Both the position numbers and the translations under genes were made by a program. 64,000 bases of DNA from Carya illinoinensis. Lineage: Eukaryota; Streptophyta; Magnoliopsida; Fagales; Juglandaceae. The notes under the pieces were generated by a model, which worked only from the letters and a program-made list of their open reading frames with translations, made no database searches and was not told the origin of the DNA. Within the stretch, counting starts at the first letter, position 1. Each line of letters starts with the position of its first letter. Of the stretch, positions 35,801 through 47,999 are shown piece by piece. The DNA is taken from positions 11,529,501 to 11,593,500 of the forward strand of contig NC_056755.1 of NCBI RefSeq assembly GCF_018687715.1, written 5' to 3'.

Positions 35801-36677
35801 AACCATTCAAGACTCGGCCTAAAATTTAACTAATGTGATTCAAGTAACCTCAATCAAATTGAGTGTTTTTTTTAACCCTAAAGCAATCGTAATCTAAAAG
35901 GCAGTTGAAAAAAATCATGAACAAAAAAAAAAAAAAACTGTATCATTAGGAAAAGTATGCACAATGAATCAGCTCAAAACCATGGTAATCAAATATCCAC
36001 TATCAGCTCAGAACATTGTAGTTAAATTAAGTCTTCGTGGTTATAACTCCAGTAGACATACAAATTGTTGCCACAACAAAACTCACCAAATGTTAAATCA
36101 AACAACACAAGATCCACGTTTTAAAAATTCTCATAACCAACAATTCCACCAAAATTTGAGAAGTTCTGATTCAATCATTGAAAAAAATACTAAACACGCC
36201 CAAAAATAGATGAGGCTGAGAGAGCAATCACCTGTATTGCACACCCATCTTAATCCCAAGAGACATGTCCACGCTCCCCACAGCCTCCAAGATTGCAAAG
36301 TACTTAGTCGGTTCGTCGGCCACGTACTTGAAGGGCCTCACCCCGGCATCTCTGACCAACGCGAGAAGCTGCCTCATGCAGAGTTCGCGGTGGTCGTCCA
36401 TGGAGATCTCCACGGGGGTCTGAAGCTCCGGGCGAGCGTTGAAGAAGTCGAAAACCTTCTCCTGGATGTCCCTGTGCTTCCCTCTCATGAAAACGGACAA
36501 GCTTTTGGCGTCCACGTTGAGCTTCGTCCTGGCAGCGCAAGTGAGAGTCCGGAGCTGCAGGTTGCCAAGCTGCCGCGGCACCGGGGTAAGGTGCAAGGAC
36601 AGGCGTTGGATTCTCCGGCCGATTGGTTGATTTTCCTCGTCTTCGGTCCAATTCCGATTTAGATCTAGCGTATCCAT
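29882..36677 (-). CDS. ACX2: Peroxisomal long-chain acyl-CoA oxidase, ACX2-type
   Basis: Seven exons join in phase: 36677-36232, 33374-33259, 32622-31742, 30904-30725, 30610-30444, 30357-30234 and 30037-29882, coding for 689 aa. The enzyme oxidises long-chain acyl-CoA to trans-2-enoyl-CoA in the peroxisome and passes electrons to oxygen, giving H2O2; this is the first step of beta-oxidation. Residues 22-30 form a PTS2 import signal (R-I-x5-H-L) in place of a C-terminal SKL; the C-terminus is YVGF. Other marks are [10 protein letters not shown] (exon 2), the [17 protein letters not shown] segment, [19 protein letters not shown], and the TFEGDN motif with the likely catalytic base Glu472. The ATG at 36677 is used; an in-frame GTG lies upstream. 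The donor of intron 3 (GTTGCA) is weak. Intron 1 (2.86 kb) holds a LINE and a MITE. Length and motifs fit Arabidopsis ACX2; the gene looks intact. Confidence 0.95.
32783..32838. repeat. (GA)n microsatellite in ACX2 intron 2
   Basis: This is an almost pure GA dinucleotide tract of about 56 bp. It produces false Arg-Glu open frames on the plus strand. Confidence 0.95.
33629..33669. repeat. Compound (GA)n(GT)n microsatellite in ACX2 intron 1
   Basis: A run of GA passes directly into a run of GT, ending near 33669. Confidence 0.9.
33961..35112 (+). mobile_element. 5'-truncated LINE in ACX2 intron 1, antisense to the gene
   Basis: The plus strand keeps the end of a LINE ORF2: [35 protein letters not shown], then the zf-RVT region ([48 protein letters not shown]) and [16 protein letters not shown] 3' UTR and A tail at 35103-35112 follow. 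It is broken by frameshifts. A string related to 'gttcagttttggtttt' lies before it (33945-33960) and again as 'gttcagttttgagtttt' (35136-35152), but the second copy is 23 bp beyond the tail, so the target duplication is not certain. Confidence 0.8.
35555..35705. repeat. Hairpin MITE in ACX2 intron 1
   Basis: The left arm (tatagtcataggatgtgcaa, gtccacgtgcaatctcttt, aaagtgggggccca) is the inverted complement of the right arm (tgggcccctaag, gtcccaccttttttt, aaagggattgcgtgagcttg, cacatgactgta). The whole 150-bp element could fold as one hairpin. Confidence 0.65.
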
Positions 36678-36777
36678 TTCTGCCGATCGCACAGAATTCG
36701 CAGAGAGAAAGACGTACGGGAATTTTTCTTTTTCCTAAGCGAAAGACTTATGGGAGCTAATCGTAGGTTCCTCTGCC

Positions 36778-36825
36778 ATTTTTATAATACAAGCAACGGT
36801 AGCGGAGCCTGGAGGTGACGTGGCA
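36778..36825 (-). promoter_or_regulatory. ACX2 core promoter: TATA box and ACGT element
   Basis: On the minus strand TATAAAAAT lies at 36786-36778, about 100 bp before the ATG. About 35 bp further upstream is TGCCACGTCA (complement of tgacgtggca, 36816-36825), an ACGT-core motif of the ABRE/bZIP type. The spacing fits a bZIP site close to the transcription start. Function is inferred only from the motif. Confidence 0.5.
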
Positions 36826-37699
36826 CGAGCCATATAGGAGAACGTGTCGAAAATGTATTGGCCGGAGGAAGTTGGCAGTTATTTTGTATTTTTGTTTTTT
36901 TATTTTTGGCGCGCCTTTCAACGTTGACGAGTGCTCTCTGTTTTGGATCAGATTGATTTTGCACGATAGACGTAACGTATTCATTGATACGACTCTTTCT
37001 ATTAAAGTAAATATATTTTTATAAGATGATATTATAAGTTATTTTATAAAATATTTTTTATTTAAGATATAAAATTATAAAAATGATAATATATGTATCT
37101 CTCCTATGCATAGCATACATAGAACCCAAATATTTTTTCCTTTTTGTTTTATGAAAATAATTTTTAAATTTTAAAAATATATAAATACATGTAAACTTTG
37201 TTAGACTTCATGCCATCTACAAAACATTTAATATTCTCTAATTTAATTATAAAAGTATTTAAATAAAAATATTATAGATAATATTAATTCATATGGAATA
37301 ATTGGGTAGTCAAGTTTTTTTTTTTTTTAATTATTACTAAAAAAACAATGGAATATATGGAATTCAAAGCAATGGAATGGATAAGGTTAATGTTTATGGC
37401 TTACGGATTAGGATAACTTTGGGTGGAATATACGTCCAACTAATTAAAAAAACAATAGCTGCGGGAGAAAAATCGATGGCACATCCCTTGTTGGTGAGAT
37501 GAGATTTAAAAAATAATATATATATATATATATAAAAGAAACAAGCATGCTTTTTTTAAGTTTTTAGAGTAATTTTTTAATAAGAAAAATATTTTAATTA
37601 TAAAATTATGTAAAATAAATTTAACGTATGATATAAATTTATATATTTATTTTTATAGAATCTACTTATGATTATGATACATTTTATTTATTTAAAATT
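36826..37699. other. Upstream ACX2 region, AT-rich, no gene
   Basis: AT-rich DNA with an M3-type MITE (about 37580-37690), a poly-T run near 37316-37329 and a (TA)n tract near 37516-37532. I see no gene. Confidence 0.45.
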
Positions 37700-40517
37700 C
37701 TTCTATTCTGTTAAGAAAAAGAAAACAGAGAATTGAAGAAGAAGGTCTTGTCCTTTCCGAGAAGGCTGAGGCGGTGGTCTAGTTTTCTTTGGCAATTCTC
37801 AGCTTTTTATGACAAATTCAAGCTACTCAAGCATGGCGGAAGAGTTGGAACACTTGTGGGAAGGGTTTACTCCTACAGAGGAAGAGCAGAAAGAATTAAA
37901 GTTCACTGAAGTTGAGATAAGAAGAGCAAAGATTAGAGGACAAAATTGCTTGATATTACTTATTCTGATAGACAAGAACATGAAGAAGGAAGCTTTTAAA
38001 GCTGCTATGACAAAAATATGGAATCCAGAAGGTTGGTTATTCTTTAAAGAGGTTGGACATAACAAGTTTATAGTTGATCAATTTCAGAAAAGGATGGATA
38101 TGGAAAGAGTTCTAAATGGAAGACCTTGGTTTTTTGATAAATCTTTGATCTGTATTCAACAATTTGATAGTAATACTCCTCCAAATGAGATGAATTTTAA
38201 CCAAGAACCTTTCTGGGTATAATTACACGGATTGCCTTTGGCAGTGATGACTTATGAGGGTGGGGATCTTGTAGGGTCAACACTGGGGGAGTTCATGACA
38301 GTTGATGTTGATGAAGAAGGCCTAGGTTGGGGTAAGTATCTCTGGGTTAGAGTAAACCTGGATGTAACTAAACCCCTAGCTAGAGGAAGGACGATCAGGG
38401 TGGAGGGTAAACAAAGCTGGACAGATCAAATATGAGGCTACCATTATTTTAATTTTTATGTGGGGCCATAAAACATGTTAATAGGAATTGTGCTATGGAA
38501 AAAGCTCGAAGAAACACAAAAGGAATTGGCATAACTCAATACGGTCAATGGTTGAGGGCTTCTCCTGTCATAACAAATGGACTTGGGGATAAAAGAATAG
38601 CAGCTCGTGGTAGAGTCCAGACTGAATTTTTGGCAGAAACAGAGGATGGTGAAGAAAGAAGAGAAGCTAGTCTCCATATAACTGACAAGCCTGTGAACAA
38701 CAGAGCTTCAATTGAGACTAAGATGACTCAAGGTGACAACTCCAACAAAGGAAAGGGTATTTTGCAATTAGAGTTTAATCAGTCCACTGAACATACTAAG
38801 AGAGATCAGAAAGAAGCTATAGAGGAGAATCAGTCGGGTCAAAAAAGCAAGGGGGAAAGATGGTAGAAACAAGTAGTCTTTTGACAAGCTGTCGTGCCAG
38901 TCCTAATAATAATTTCAATTCTTTATGTCAACCTGAGGATGCTGTTATGAACTTAGAAGAAGCTGTGGAAACTGGGATTGAGAAAATAGGTTGGAAGAAA
39001 AGGGCAAGACAAGCTTTTATGAAAAGGAATGTCGAAATGGAAATTGTGGAAACTGAAAACAACAATGAATCAAGCAGCAGAAAAAGGGAGTCAATGGAAT
39101 TAGAAACCAATACTTAGCAGGCTGCTTTCAAGAAACCAAGACACATGTTTAATCCTGAAAAGAGCTTAAATCAGGAAAATATGGTGAGGCTGCTGAGACA
39201 GCAATGAGATGTATGAGTTGGAATTATCAAGGGCTTGAGAACCCTCGAACAGTTTAAGAGCTTCACTTTATGGTGAAGCAAAAGTGCCCAACCATCATTT
39301 TCTTTATTGAAACAAAGAACAAAAGGGAAAAGATGGAGAGAATTAGTAACAAAATTGGTTTTGATAGAAGCTTCATAGTAGTAGAGGTTCAAGTGGTGGG
39401 ATTGCTCTTATGTCGAATTCTAATACTTACCTAGAATTGGAATCTTATACAAATTTTCATATATCTGTAACTGTTCATGACTCAGAAAATGGAAATAAGT
39501 GGTTGCTCACAGGGTTTTATGGCAATCTTAATATAGCACTAAGAGAGGGAAGTTGGCAATTGTTGAGGAAATTGAAACCACTTGAAAACAAATCATGGAT
39601 TTGTATGGGTATTATAATGAAATTCTACAGCATCATGAGTAACATGGGGGTGTTTCTAGGCCTAATATTCAAATGGAGTCCTTTAGCAAAGCTTTACAGA
39701 ATAGTGAATTGTCTGATATGGGATACAAAGGACCTAAGTTCACTTGATCAAACAACAGGGAAGGCCTAGATTTCACAGAAGAAAGACTAGCTCGAGCATT
39801 GGTTAACCCCCAATTTTTTAGGATGTATCAAGACGTCTATATCCATACAATATCAGCTTGCACCTCTAATCATAACCCTCTCATCATCAATTTCAATACT
39901 CATTTTCAATATGGCAGCAGGAAAAACAGAACTTTCATATATGAGTTTATCTAGGGCCAAAAAGATTAATGCAAAGGGTTAGTATCTACTGCCTGGAAAG
40001 AAAATATCACCACTGGAAGAACAATCACAACAGTTACCAGCAAGCTTAGTAAGTGCAAAAACAAGCTACAAGTTTGGTGCAAGGTCTAGGAGCAGAAATT
40101 CAAAGGAGTAATTGAGGGGAAAAAAAAAAGAAAAAAGAAGCAAAACTGCAACAGCTTCAGCAAAGTAGTACTGGCAATGATATGCAACAAATTAGCAGCT
40201 CAAAAAGGAAGTGATAAGGGGCCTAGAGGAAGAGAATTTAAAATGGAAACAAAGAACTAAACAAACCTGGCTTCAGAAGGGGGATAGAAATACCAAATTT
40301 TATCACTTGTGTGCATCTCGGAGGAGAAAAGCTAATTACATCAGCATGATTCAAGATGAAAGGGCTACAATTACAATACTCCACAAGGGATCAATCAAGT
40401 GTTTCTAACATATTTCACCAATTTGTTTACAACTTCTAACCCTTCAAGTCAAAGAGAATGTTTGGAACCAATGCAACAACTAGTGACTGAAGAAATGAAT
40501 AATAGTTTGCTCGAATT
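37700..40517 (+). pseudogene. LINE copy 1: ORF1 (DUF4283-type) plus start of ORF2, cut off by hAT
   Basis: 37809-38435 encodes a gag-like ORF1 with a DUF4283 nucleic-acid-binding fold (MAEELEHLWEGFTPTEEE, then VLNGRPWFFDKSLICIQQFD and a zf-CCHC_4-type GLGWGKYLWVRVNLDVTKPL). One TAG lies between the two parts. 38495-39117 is a charged spacer. From 39210 the endonuclease domain starts (MRCMSWNYQGLENPRTV, IFFIETKNKREKMERI) with frameshifts. 40211-40408 holds the linker before the reverse transcriptase (KWKQRTKQTWLQKGDRNTKF). The copy stops at 40517, where hAT sequence starts, and its RT is absent. The LINE at 48 kb is a different copy. Confidence 0.75.
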
Positions 40518-43500
40518 TAGGGGTGTAACGGGTGTAACCGGTCAAGTTAAGTCTGGTTTTTGATAAAATCTAGAACCGAACCAGTAGGCACCGGTTTTGC
40601 ATTTTCGAAAACCGATTACGCACCGGTTTTTCTCCTAAACCGGTACTCCAATTTTACCGGTTTCTGGTCCGATTTGGTTCAGTTTTCAGGTTTTAATAAA
40701 TTACAAATTTGTCATAAAAAATTATGTTAAAAAAAAAAACTGATTTAAAAAAATATGTTTTATTAAAAATCTATTACTATTTACAAAAATCTGTTTTATA
40801 AAAAAATCTGCTATGTAAAAAAATTCTGTGATAAAAAATCTGTTATGTAAAAAAATTCTTCGATAAAAAATCTACTTTACAAAAAAATTATGCTATCTAA
40901 ACAAAATTCTGCTATATAAAAAATTGATATTAAAAAAATAAATAAATAAATAAATAAAATGAAAACAAGAAACCTAGTGTTAAAAAAAAAAAAAAATCTA
41001 CTATAAGGCTATAAGCCTTTAAATAAAATTGCTACAAAAAAAAAAACAAAACAAAACAAAAAAAAAACAAAATCTACAATAAAAAGAAAATTATGCTATA
41101 AAATAAAATAAGTCCAAAAGTCTAAATTACAAATCCAAAAGTCTAACAAATTATAAGTCTAAATTCCAAAAGTCTAAATTACAAGTTCAAAAGTCTAACA
41201 AATTATAAATCCAAATACCAAAAGTCTAAAGTACAAATCAAAAAGTCTAACAAATTACAAGTTCAAATTAAAAGTCCAAATTACAAATCCAAATTAGAAG
41301 TTCAAATTACAATAGCATCCAATAAGAAACTTTACAACTAGAACAAATAGCTAGTAGCTATGCACCAAGCCACCAACTCCAATAGTTCATTCAACAAACC
41401 TTGCAATTGTATAAAAATAAATCAAGCAGTTAATTTCAATAAAAAGTTAATAATTACATTAAATGAAAAAAAAAACTTTAGTAAAGATTTTATACAAGTT
41501 ATCCTACCTTAAATTTAATTATCACCAACCAAAGAAGTAAGTCTTGAAGAACTCCCTAGGTCTTCCATGAGCTCTACACAAAAGGGAAAAAAAAGTATAA
41601 TAATTAAAACAAATTACTAATATGATATTCATTTTAAAGAAACTTAAAAAACAGGTGAATGATGCTACATACCTGTATCAAATTCTCAAACTCCTCAATA
41701 TCATCCATTAAAATGCGAATGTTAAACAGGGTAGAAGATGAGCAAAGCCAATTTTGTGTACAAATAAGGACTTGAACCATAAGTGAAGATAGACTACGAC
41801 AGAAAGAATCAAGTACTCAACATGCTGTGCTAAAAGCCGACTTAGAGGCCACTGTAGATATCAAAATTGCAAGAACATCCTACACAACTCTTGAAAGCAC
41901 GGGGTATCTAATGCTGTTAACCTTCCACCAATTCAACAAATTGAATTTCGCATTATCTTCTTCACATTTTTCAACTAAATACCTCTCCAATTTAGATTTA
42001 GTCTCCAAAGAGTTCTCTGAATCCAAACGCTTCTTAATTTTTGCACGGATAAATGATCTCATTGATCTGAAATCACCTTGACCTACCCCAGGATCTGAAC
42101 TTATAGTACTAGCCCATCTCTCACTTGATTAGCTCATAGTTTGATCTTGTGCCCCAACATCACTTCCGTCATTTGCACAATAACTATCGTATAAACGAGT
42201 CAGAGCATCTTTAACCGGATCCAACAACATAAGAACTTTCGAACTATTATCCTCATATAATCCTTCAAAAAGAATATTTAGACAACGCATTTTATATCGA
42301 GGATCAAGAACCAACAAAAGATTCATTTTTTCAATATTTCCCCAATACTTCTCAAATTTAGATTTCATACTAAACGTCTTTATCCTCAAATTATGAGGCC
42401 CCTCCGCATACTCCAAATTAATTGCAACATGAATTGTCGCTAGCTCAAATACAAAACAATTGCAAGTGACATAATTGGCCCTCGAGAAATGCCAGGTTGC
42501 ATCATAAAAAAATTTTAAAAATTTTATAAGCAACCTACTCTTATTCCAATCATCCATAGTTGGAGGCCCTAACTTGGATGCTCCTCATTTACCTAACTCA
42601 CTAACACCATCATCATCTTCACTATCATCCTCCCCAACAATTTTATCATATCCCAAATCTTCATCCTCTAGCTGTTGAAATTCTTTTTGAAACTTTTCAG
42701 CCTTATCCAACATCGTATAAGTGGAATTCCAACGAGTTGGTACATCTAAGCATACACTACTTTTACAAGTAATATCCTCACTATCACAACATTGTTTAAA
42801 TGTATTCTACCTTTGTGGAGATGATTTCACATACTTCACAGCCTCTTGAATTCATGCAATTAATTGATCATATTCTTTCAACTCATCTCGAACAATTAAG
42901 TTCAAGATATGAGCACAACATCTCATATGCAAGAACTCATGTTCCAAAATCTTATCTTTTTTATTTCTTATCTTTCTTTTGATATACGAAACGATCCCAT
43001 TATTTGAACTTGCATTATCGAGTGTAATTGTAAATATTTTGGGCATCCCTCATTCAAGAAAACACATTTCGATTTTTTTTTTCCTAATGTCTCACCCTTA
43101 TAATTTTCCACCTTACAAAAACTGATAATTCTTTTGTTCATTTTTCAATCTTCATCAATAAAATGTGTGGTGAGACACATATAGTTAAAATTTTGCACGG
43201 ATGTCCATATATCCGTGGTTAAACAAATGTGATATCCCTTAAGAGCACTTTTCAACTTTTCTTTCTCTCTCAAATAACGTTTAAAAATATCTTTTACAAC
43301 CGTTACACATGATGGAATCCCATTCCATTTAAGTTGCACAACAAGCGTAAATTTCTTAAACTCCTCTCCTCCCCTTCCACAAATTTAAAAGGAAGCTTAT
43401 CAATAACCAATATTTCTGCTAAGACTGCTCTACAAGTCTCAACATTAAAAGTAATAGATACAAGCCCTCTACTACTTTCTCTATACTAGAAACCTAATAC

Positions 43501-45187
43501 CGATTGGTTTATATCCACTTTTCTAAATGGAGACTTCTTACATGTTTTTTCTAAGTGCTATAACATTGATTTTGTACTATTTATATTAGGATCACAAGCA
43601 TAAGTAGTCCCACAAAAATTACATACAGTTCTAGGTCTTGAATTATCCTCAGTTTTAATCTTTTTAAAATAGTCTCAAATTACAAATCTTTTCATACCAC
43701 TCCTAGAACTAGTAGATGGGTTACTTACATTAGATTTGGGAGAAAGCAAATCATTAGTCGCTGTTGATTCTATGGTCTTTTGGCTCCTTTCCATTAAAGG
43801 TCTCATCCTGCTGGGTGTTTTGCCTGGTGTTTCAGTTGATTGATCCATCTATAGAACAATAATAAATAGTATTAATATTAGACTATCAGTATAGTTTTAT
43901 AAAACATATTACAATTTATATAGATTACAATCACACACTTTATCAAACAGATTACAATCACACACAATTACAAAAAATGTCCAAAAAAGCAAATGGTAGT
44001 GTTGGCAAATTACTCCAATACCTATAGTCCAAAAAACAAGCAGCCAATGTTAGTAGTAAAACATATAAAAGGCTTATGAAATAATGGTCTGGTGAATGAT
44101 TAAAATAGTTAGACAGATTCACAGTAAAAACACGGCCAGTTTAGCCCCAACATGTTCACAAACTGATTTAAAAATATGAACACAAGTTTGATTATAGAAT
44201 GTACTTATCAAATCATAGGTTGTTTGCATGGTCAAAAGTTTTGATTTAAGGTATTATTTAATTTAGTTTTATATATTTTGAGCTTTGACCAAGATCAATT
44301 TTAGTGAGAAGTTATGATAAAAAAAAGTTGGTTTTAAATACCCAAAAAGAATATTCTATTGTTAATGTTGTGAAGTTGATCTTTGAGTATGGAATAGTTA
44401 AATTATCAAAATTAGATACGTGTTGCAACCCTATCTGTTCTAAGATCTATTTTAAGATCTAAAACAATTAATCATTCATCTTCATCAATAAAATAAGGAT
44501 CAAGATTTGAGACGTTATTCAAAATATTTTCTTTAATATCACCACCATCATCATCAACATCAAGACCAACATTATCAGATCAGATCAGATCTATCATCTA
44601 TTATCAAATTAGATCTATTGTATAGTTAAAATTAGATCCATTATATAGTTAAAATCATACCGTATCAATAAATTACTCACAAGCAACACTACAAACATAG
44701 CTTTAAATATATATAAATTTGTTTATGAATGGGGTCAAGAGGTGAAACCATGTAGAAAGCAGCAGAAATTTTCAAGAGTTAAGATACAGAGGATAAATTG
44801 TAATACAATGCCTACAGTGACATTAAAGCCTTAAAGGGGATTTGGGATTCTGGCATTGTCGAAGCTGCACCGTTAGTTGTGGAGATCAATGTTGGTTGTG
44901 CCGCTGTGGACGTTGGTTGTGGAGGACCTGCAACTTTGGCGCGGAGGACCTGCAACTCTGGCACGTGGACTTGGAGAATGGATCAATGGAGATTGGAGAA
45001 TCTTGTAGCCGCCGCACCTTTTTTTTCATTGAGGTGAATTTGATTTAGTAAAGGGAAGAAGAAATGGGTCCAAGGGTTTCGTAAGGGCCTAAGTGGAATA
45101 ATTACAAAAAAGAATTGTGAATTTTGGATATTTACAAACAAACCAAATTAAAAATTTAAATGGAACCGGGTCTTTTTTACACACCTA
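40518..45187 (-). pseudogene. Decayed hAT transposon (RICESLEEPER-like transposase) with terminal repeats
   Basis: The left end TTAGGGGTGTAA and the complement of the right end TTAGGTGTGTAA match at 11 of 12 bases, and subterminal DNA has many ACCGG/CCGGTT motifs. Minus-strand transposase parts in order are a BED zinc finger near 43650-43550 (TVCNFCGTTYACDPN, with a stop after SKSML-like residues), GYHICLTTDIWTS (43339-43145), TLDNASSNNG and MRCCAHILNLIV (43046-42852), LLVLDPRYKM (42557-42129) and the C-terminal dimerisation region (KFNLLNWWKVNSIRYPVLSR, then ASKSAFSTA) ending near 41700. Several stops and frameshifts are present. The 8 bp outside the two ends differ (ctcgaatt, agtataac), so no target duplication remains. 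Confidence 0.75.
41114..41269. repeat. Tandem repeat, 3 x 52 bp, inside the hAT element
   Basis: Units start at 41114, 41166 and 41218, each beginning ccaaaagtctaaa or a close variant and containing 'aaaagtctaacaaatta'. The period is exactly 52 bp at both steps. Shorter AT-rich repeats of aaaaatctgctatgtaaa type lie at about 40740-40930. Confidence 0.7.
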
Positions 45188-45272
45188 AGTATAACAACTA
45201 TATTATATATTAGTATAGTAGTATTATAAATTCACGTGTCATTATAAATTTATAGATTATTAGTGTCTGTAC

Positions 45273-45611
45273 ATTAGTATTAAATGTAATTATAAATTAG
45301 TATTACAAGTTATTACATTAGTTTATTATACATTAGTAGATGTTTACATACGTCATACACTATTATTAGTCAATTTATTATACTCATATAGTATAAGTAT
45401 ATTATATTTATTTAGGAACAATAAATCGTTCATACTATTATTGAATTTAAATAACTATATAAGTTTAGTTATAGTTATAATTGTATAGAATATCTATGAT
45501 GAATGTATTAGTATTAAATATTATTATAAATTAGTATTACAAGTTATTACATTAGTTTATTATACATTAGTAGATGTTTATATACATCATACACTATTGT
45601 TAGTCAATTTA
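45273..45611. repeat. 105-bp direct repeat, 234-bp offset
   Basis: 45273-45377 and 45507-45611 match at 100 of 105 positions, both starting attagtattaaat and ending gttagtcaattta or gtcaattta. The second copy ends exactly where gypsy pol sequence begins. Confidence 0.75.
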
Positions 45612-47980
45612 ATCTCACCATGGAACCTATCCTTCGACCCCCTGATTGGTCACTTCCTTTCGAATTAATGTATGATGCAAGTGACTTTGCTGTGGGGGCT
45701 GCACTTGGACAGTGAAGAGATAAATTGCCATATGTCATATACTATGCTAGTAAAACTTTGAATGTTGCCCAAAAGAATTATTCCACCACAGAAAAAGAAT
45801 TACTAGCTATAGTCTTTGCATTGGATAAGTTTAGATCATATCTCCTTGGTTCACCTATCATAATATTCACTGATCATACAGTTTTGAAAATTTTTATTAT
45901 AAAAAAAAGACACCAAGCCGAGATTGGTAAGATGGATACTTCTATTGTAAAAATTTGATCTCATAATAAAAGACAATAAATGAGTAGAAAATGTGGTGGC
46001 GGATCATCTTTCTCGCCTTACACCTGAAGTTTCTGAGGAGTTTCCTTCAATTTCTTATTCTTTTCCTGATGAACAATTATTTTTAGTTGAGACTTTACCA
46101 TAGTATGCTGATCTTGTAAATTTCTTGGTCACAGGAAAGACTCCACCTCATTAGAATGCTCAAGACATCAAAAGGTTGAAAGCTGAAGCTAAGTATTTCA
46201 TTTACAATGATCCCTACCTTTTCAAGTATTGTTCAGATCAAATCATTAGGAAGTGTGTGCCCAATAATGAAATTTCTGGTGTTTTAAATGTTTGCCATAC
46301 GAAGCTTGTGGTGGGCATTTTTCAGCCTACAAAACAATGGCTAAAATTCTTCAAAGTGGATTTTATTGGCCAACTATGTTCAAGGATTCCTTATGTTCAA
46401 GGATTCCTTATGTTCAAGGATGCCTTAAGTTTTTATAAAGCTTGTGAGTCATGTCAAAAATTAGGAGGAATCATTAGAAGAAATATGATGCTTATGCAAC
46501 CTATACTAGTGATTGAAAATTTTAATTGTTGGAGAATAGATTTTATGGGACCATTTCCTTCTTCTTATTGTTATTTATAGATTTTTCTTGCTGTTGAATA
46601 TGTTTCTAAATGGGTTAAGGCAGTTCCTTGCAAATCTAATGATCATCAAATTGTTTTAAAATTTTTGAAAGAAAACATTTTTGTAAGGTTTGGCATGTCT
46701 AAAGCCATAATCAGTGATAATGGCACCCATTTTTGTAACAAGCATTTCTCGGCCTTAATGAAGAAGTATGGTATCCATCACAAAATATCTACTCCCTATC
46801 ATCCTCAAACTAATGGACAAGCTGAACTAGCAAGTAAAGAGATTAAAAGCATTCTTGAAAAAACAGTTAGCCCAAACAGGAAGGATTGGCCTTTGATATT
46901 GTCTGATGCCTTGTGGGCTTATAGAACATCCTTTAAAACCATTTTGGGCATGTCTCTATATAGACTACTGTATGGTAAGGCTTGCCATTTGCCTGTAGAT
47001 CTAGAACATAGAGCGTATTGGGCCATTAAGTAATGTAATTTTAACATTGATGAAACTGATTGTGGGAGAAAATTGTAGTTGTCTGAGTTAGATGAGTTGA
47101 GGATGGATGCCTACAACAGCTCTAAGTTGTCCAAAGAAAGAATGAAGAACTTCCATGACAAACACATCCAACATAAGACCTTTGAGCCTAATCAACAAGT
47201 GTTATTGTACAACTCTCAGTTACACTTGTTCCCTGGTAAGTTAAGGTCTCGGTGGAGTGAGCCTTATGTGGTACAAACTGTTTTTCCCCATGGTGCTGTA
47301 GAAATAATGAATCATCTCAATGGTAACATTTTTAAGGTTCCAGTCTTTTATTTCTAACTTTGCACCTGAGGAATCTACTCTACATTTGCTTGATCCTAAT
47401 TGATGGTTCTAATCTACCCATTTCTTTTCATTGTTTTCTTTTATTCTTTAGTTTTCATTTTTATTTTGGCTGCATTCCTTTCAAAGCTATCCAGGTACTT
47501 CCTTTTCCTATTTCCTTTCATTTTTCTTTAAATATTTAGTTCTTCTTTTAGTTGTTTTGCCCCTTAACTTCTCTCTTTGTGTAAATTCATTTATTTCTCT
47601 TGCATCATTGAGGACAATGCTACAATCTAGTTGGATGGTGGAAGATAATTTATTTTTCTGTTTGCATGCCTTAGACATATTTTGGTCCACCTTGGGAGAA
47701 TGCTAGTAATGAGTTGAAAGCAGATTAAATTCTCTATTCTTGAATTTTACATGCTGGAAAGTGAACTAAAAAAAATGATTTGTTGAGGTCATGGAACATG
47801 TGGAATGTAGTGTAAATATGAGTATATGTCAAAAGAGAGACTTATCCATTTTATTTAGTTGTTAAGTTAAGGGAAAGATGTTAAAAGTTTTATTAAAACA
47901 ATATGAATATAGTTGGTCTCTTTTCACAAATTGTGAAGAGGTTATCACTAATGCTTGGCAAATGCATGGGAGCACCAATG
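45612..47980 (+). pseudogene. Ty3/gypsy pol remnant (RNase H, integrase), Athila/Tat-like
   Basis: The sequence opens within the RNase H region (PPDWSLPFELMYDASDFAVG, then YASKTLNVAQKNYSTTEKEL). Next come a VADHLSRL motif (about 46000), a zinc-binding integrase region at 46176-46580 and the integrase core at 46590-47033 (WRIDFMGPFPSS, then [18 protein letters not shown] and [10 protein letters not shown]). A C-terminal segment follows to 47357 ([24 protein letters not shown]). Stops and frameshifts are frequent. The 'ttgaggacaatgctacaatc' string at about 47608-47627 is typical of what follows integrase in Athila/Tat-type elements. No LTR, gag or protease is seen. It is an old copy and cannot be active. 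Confidence 0.75.
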
Positions 47981-47999
47981 GAGGTCTAACAAAGATTAA

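Noticed and set aside
36210..36662. A 150-codon open frame on the plus strand over ACX2 exon 1
   Set aside because: It is the antisense shadow of the GC-rich ACX2 exon 1. The minus-strand reading has a clear PTS2 signal and acyl-CoA oxidase motifs.
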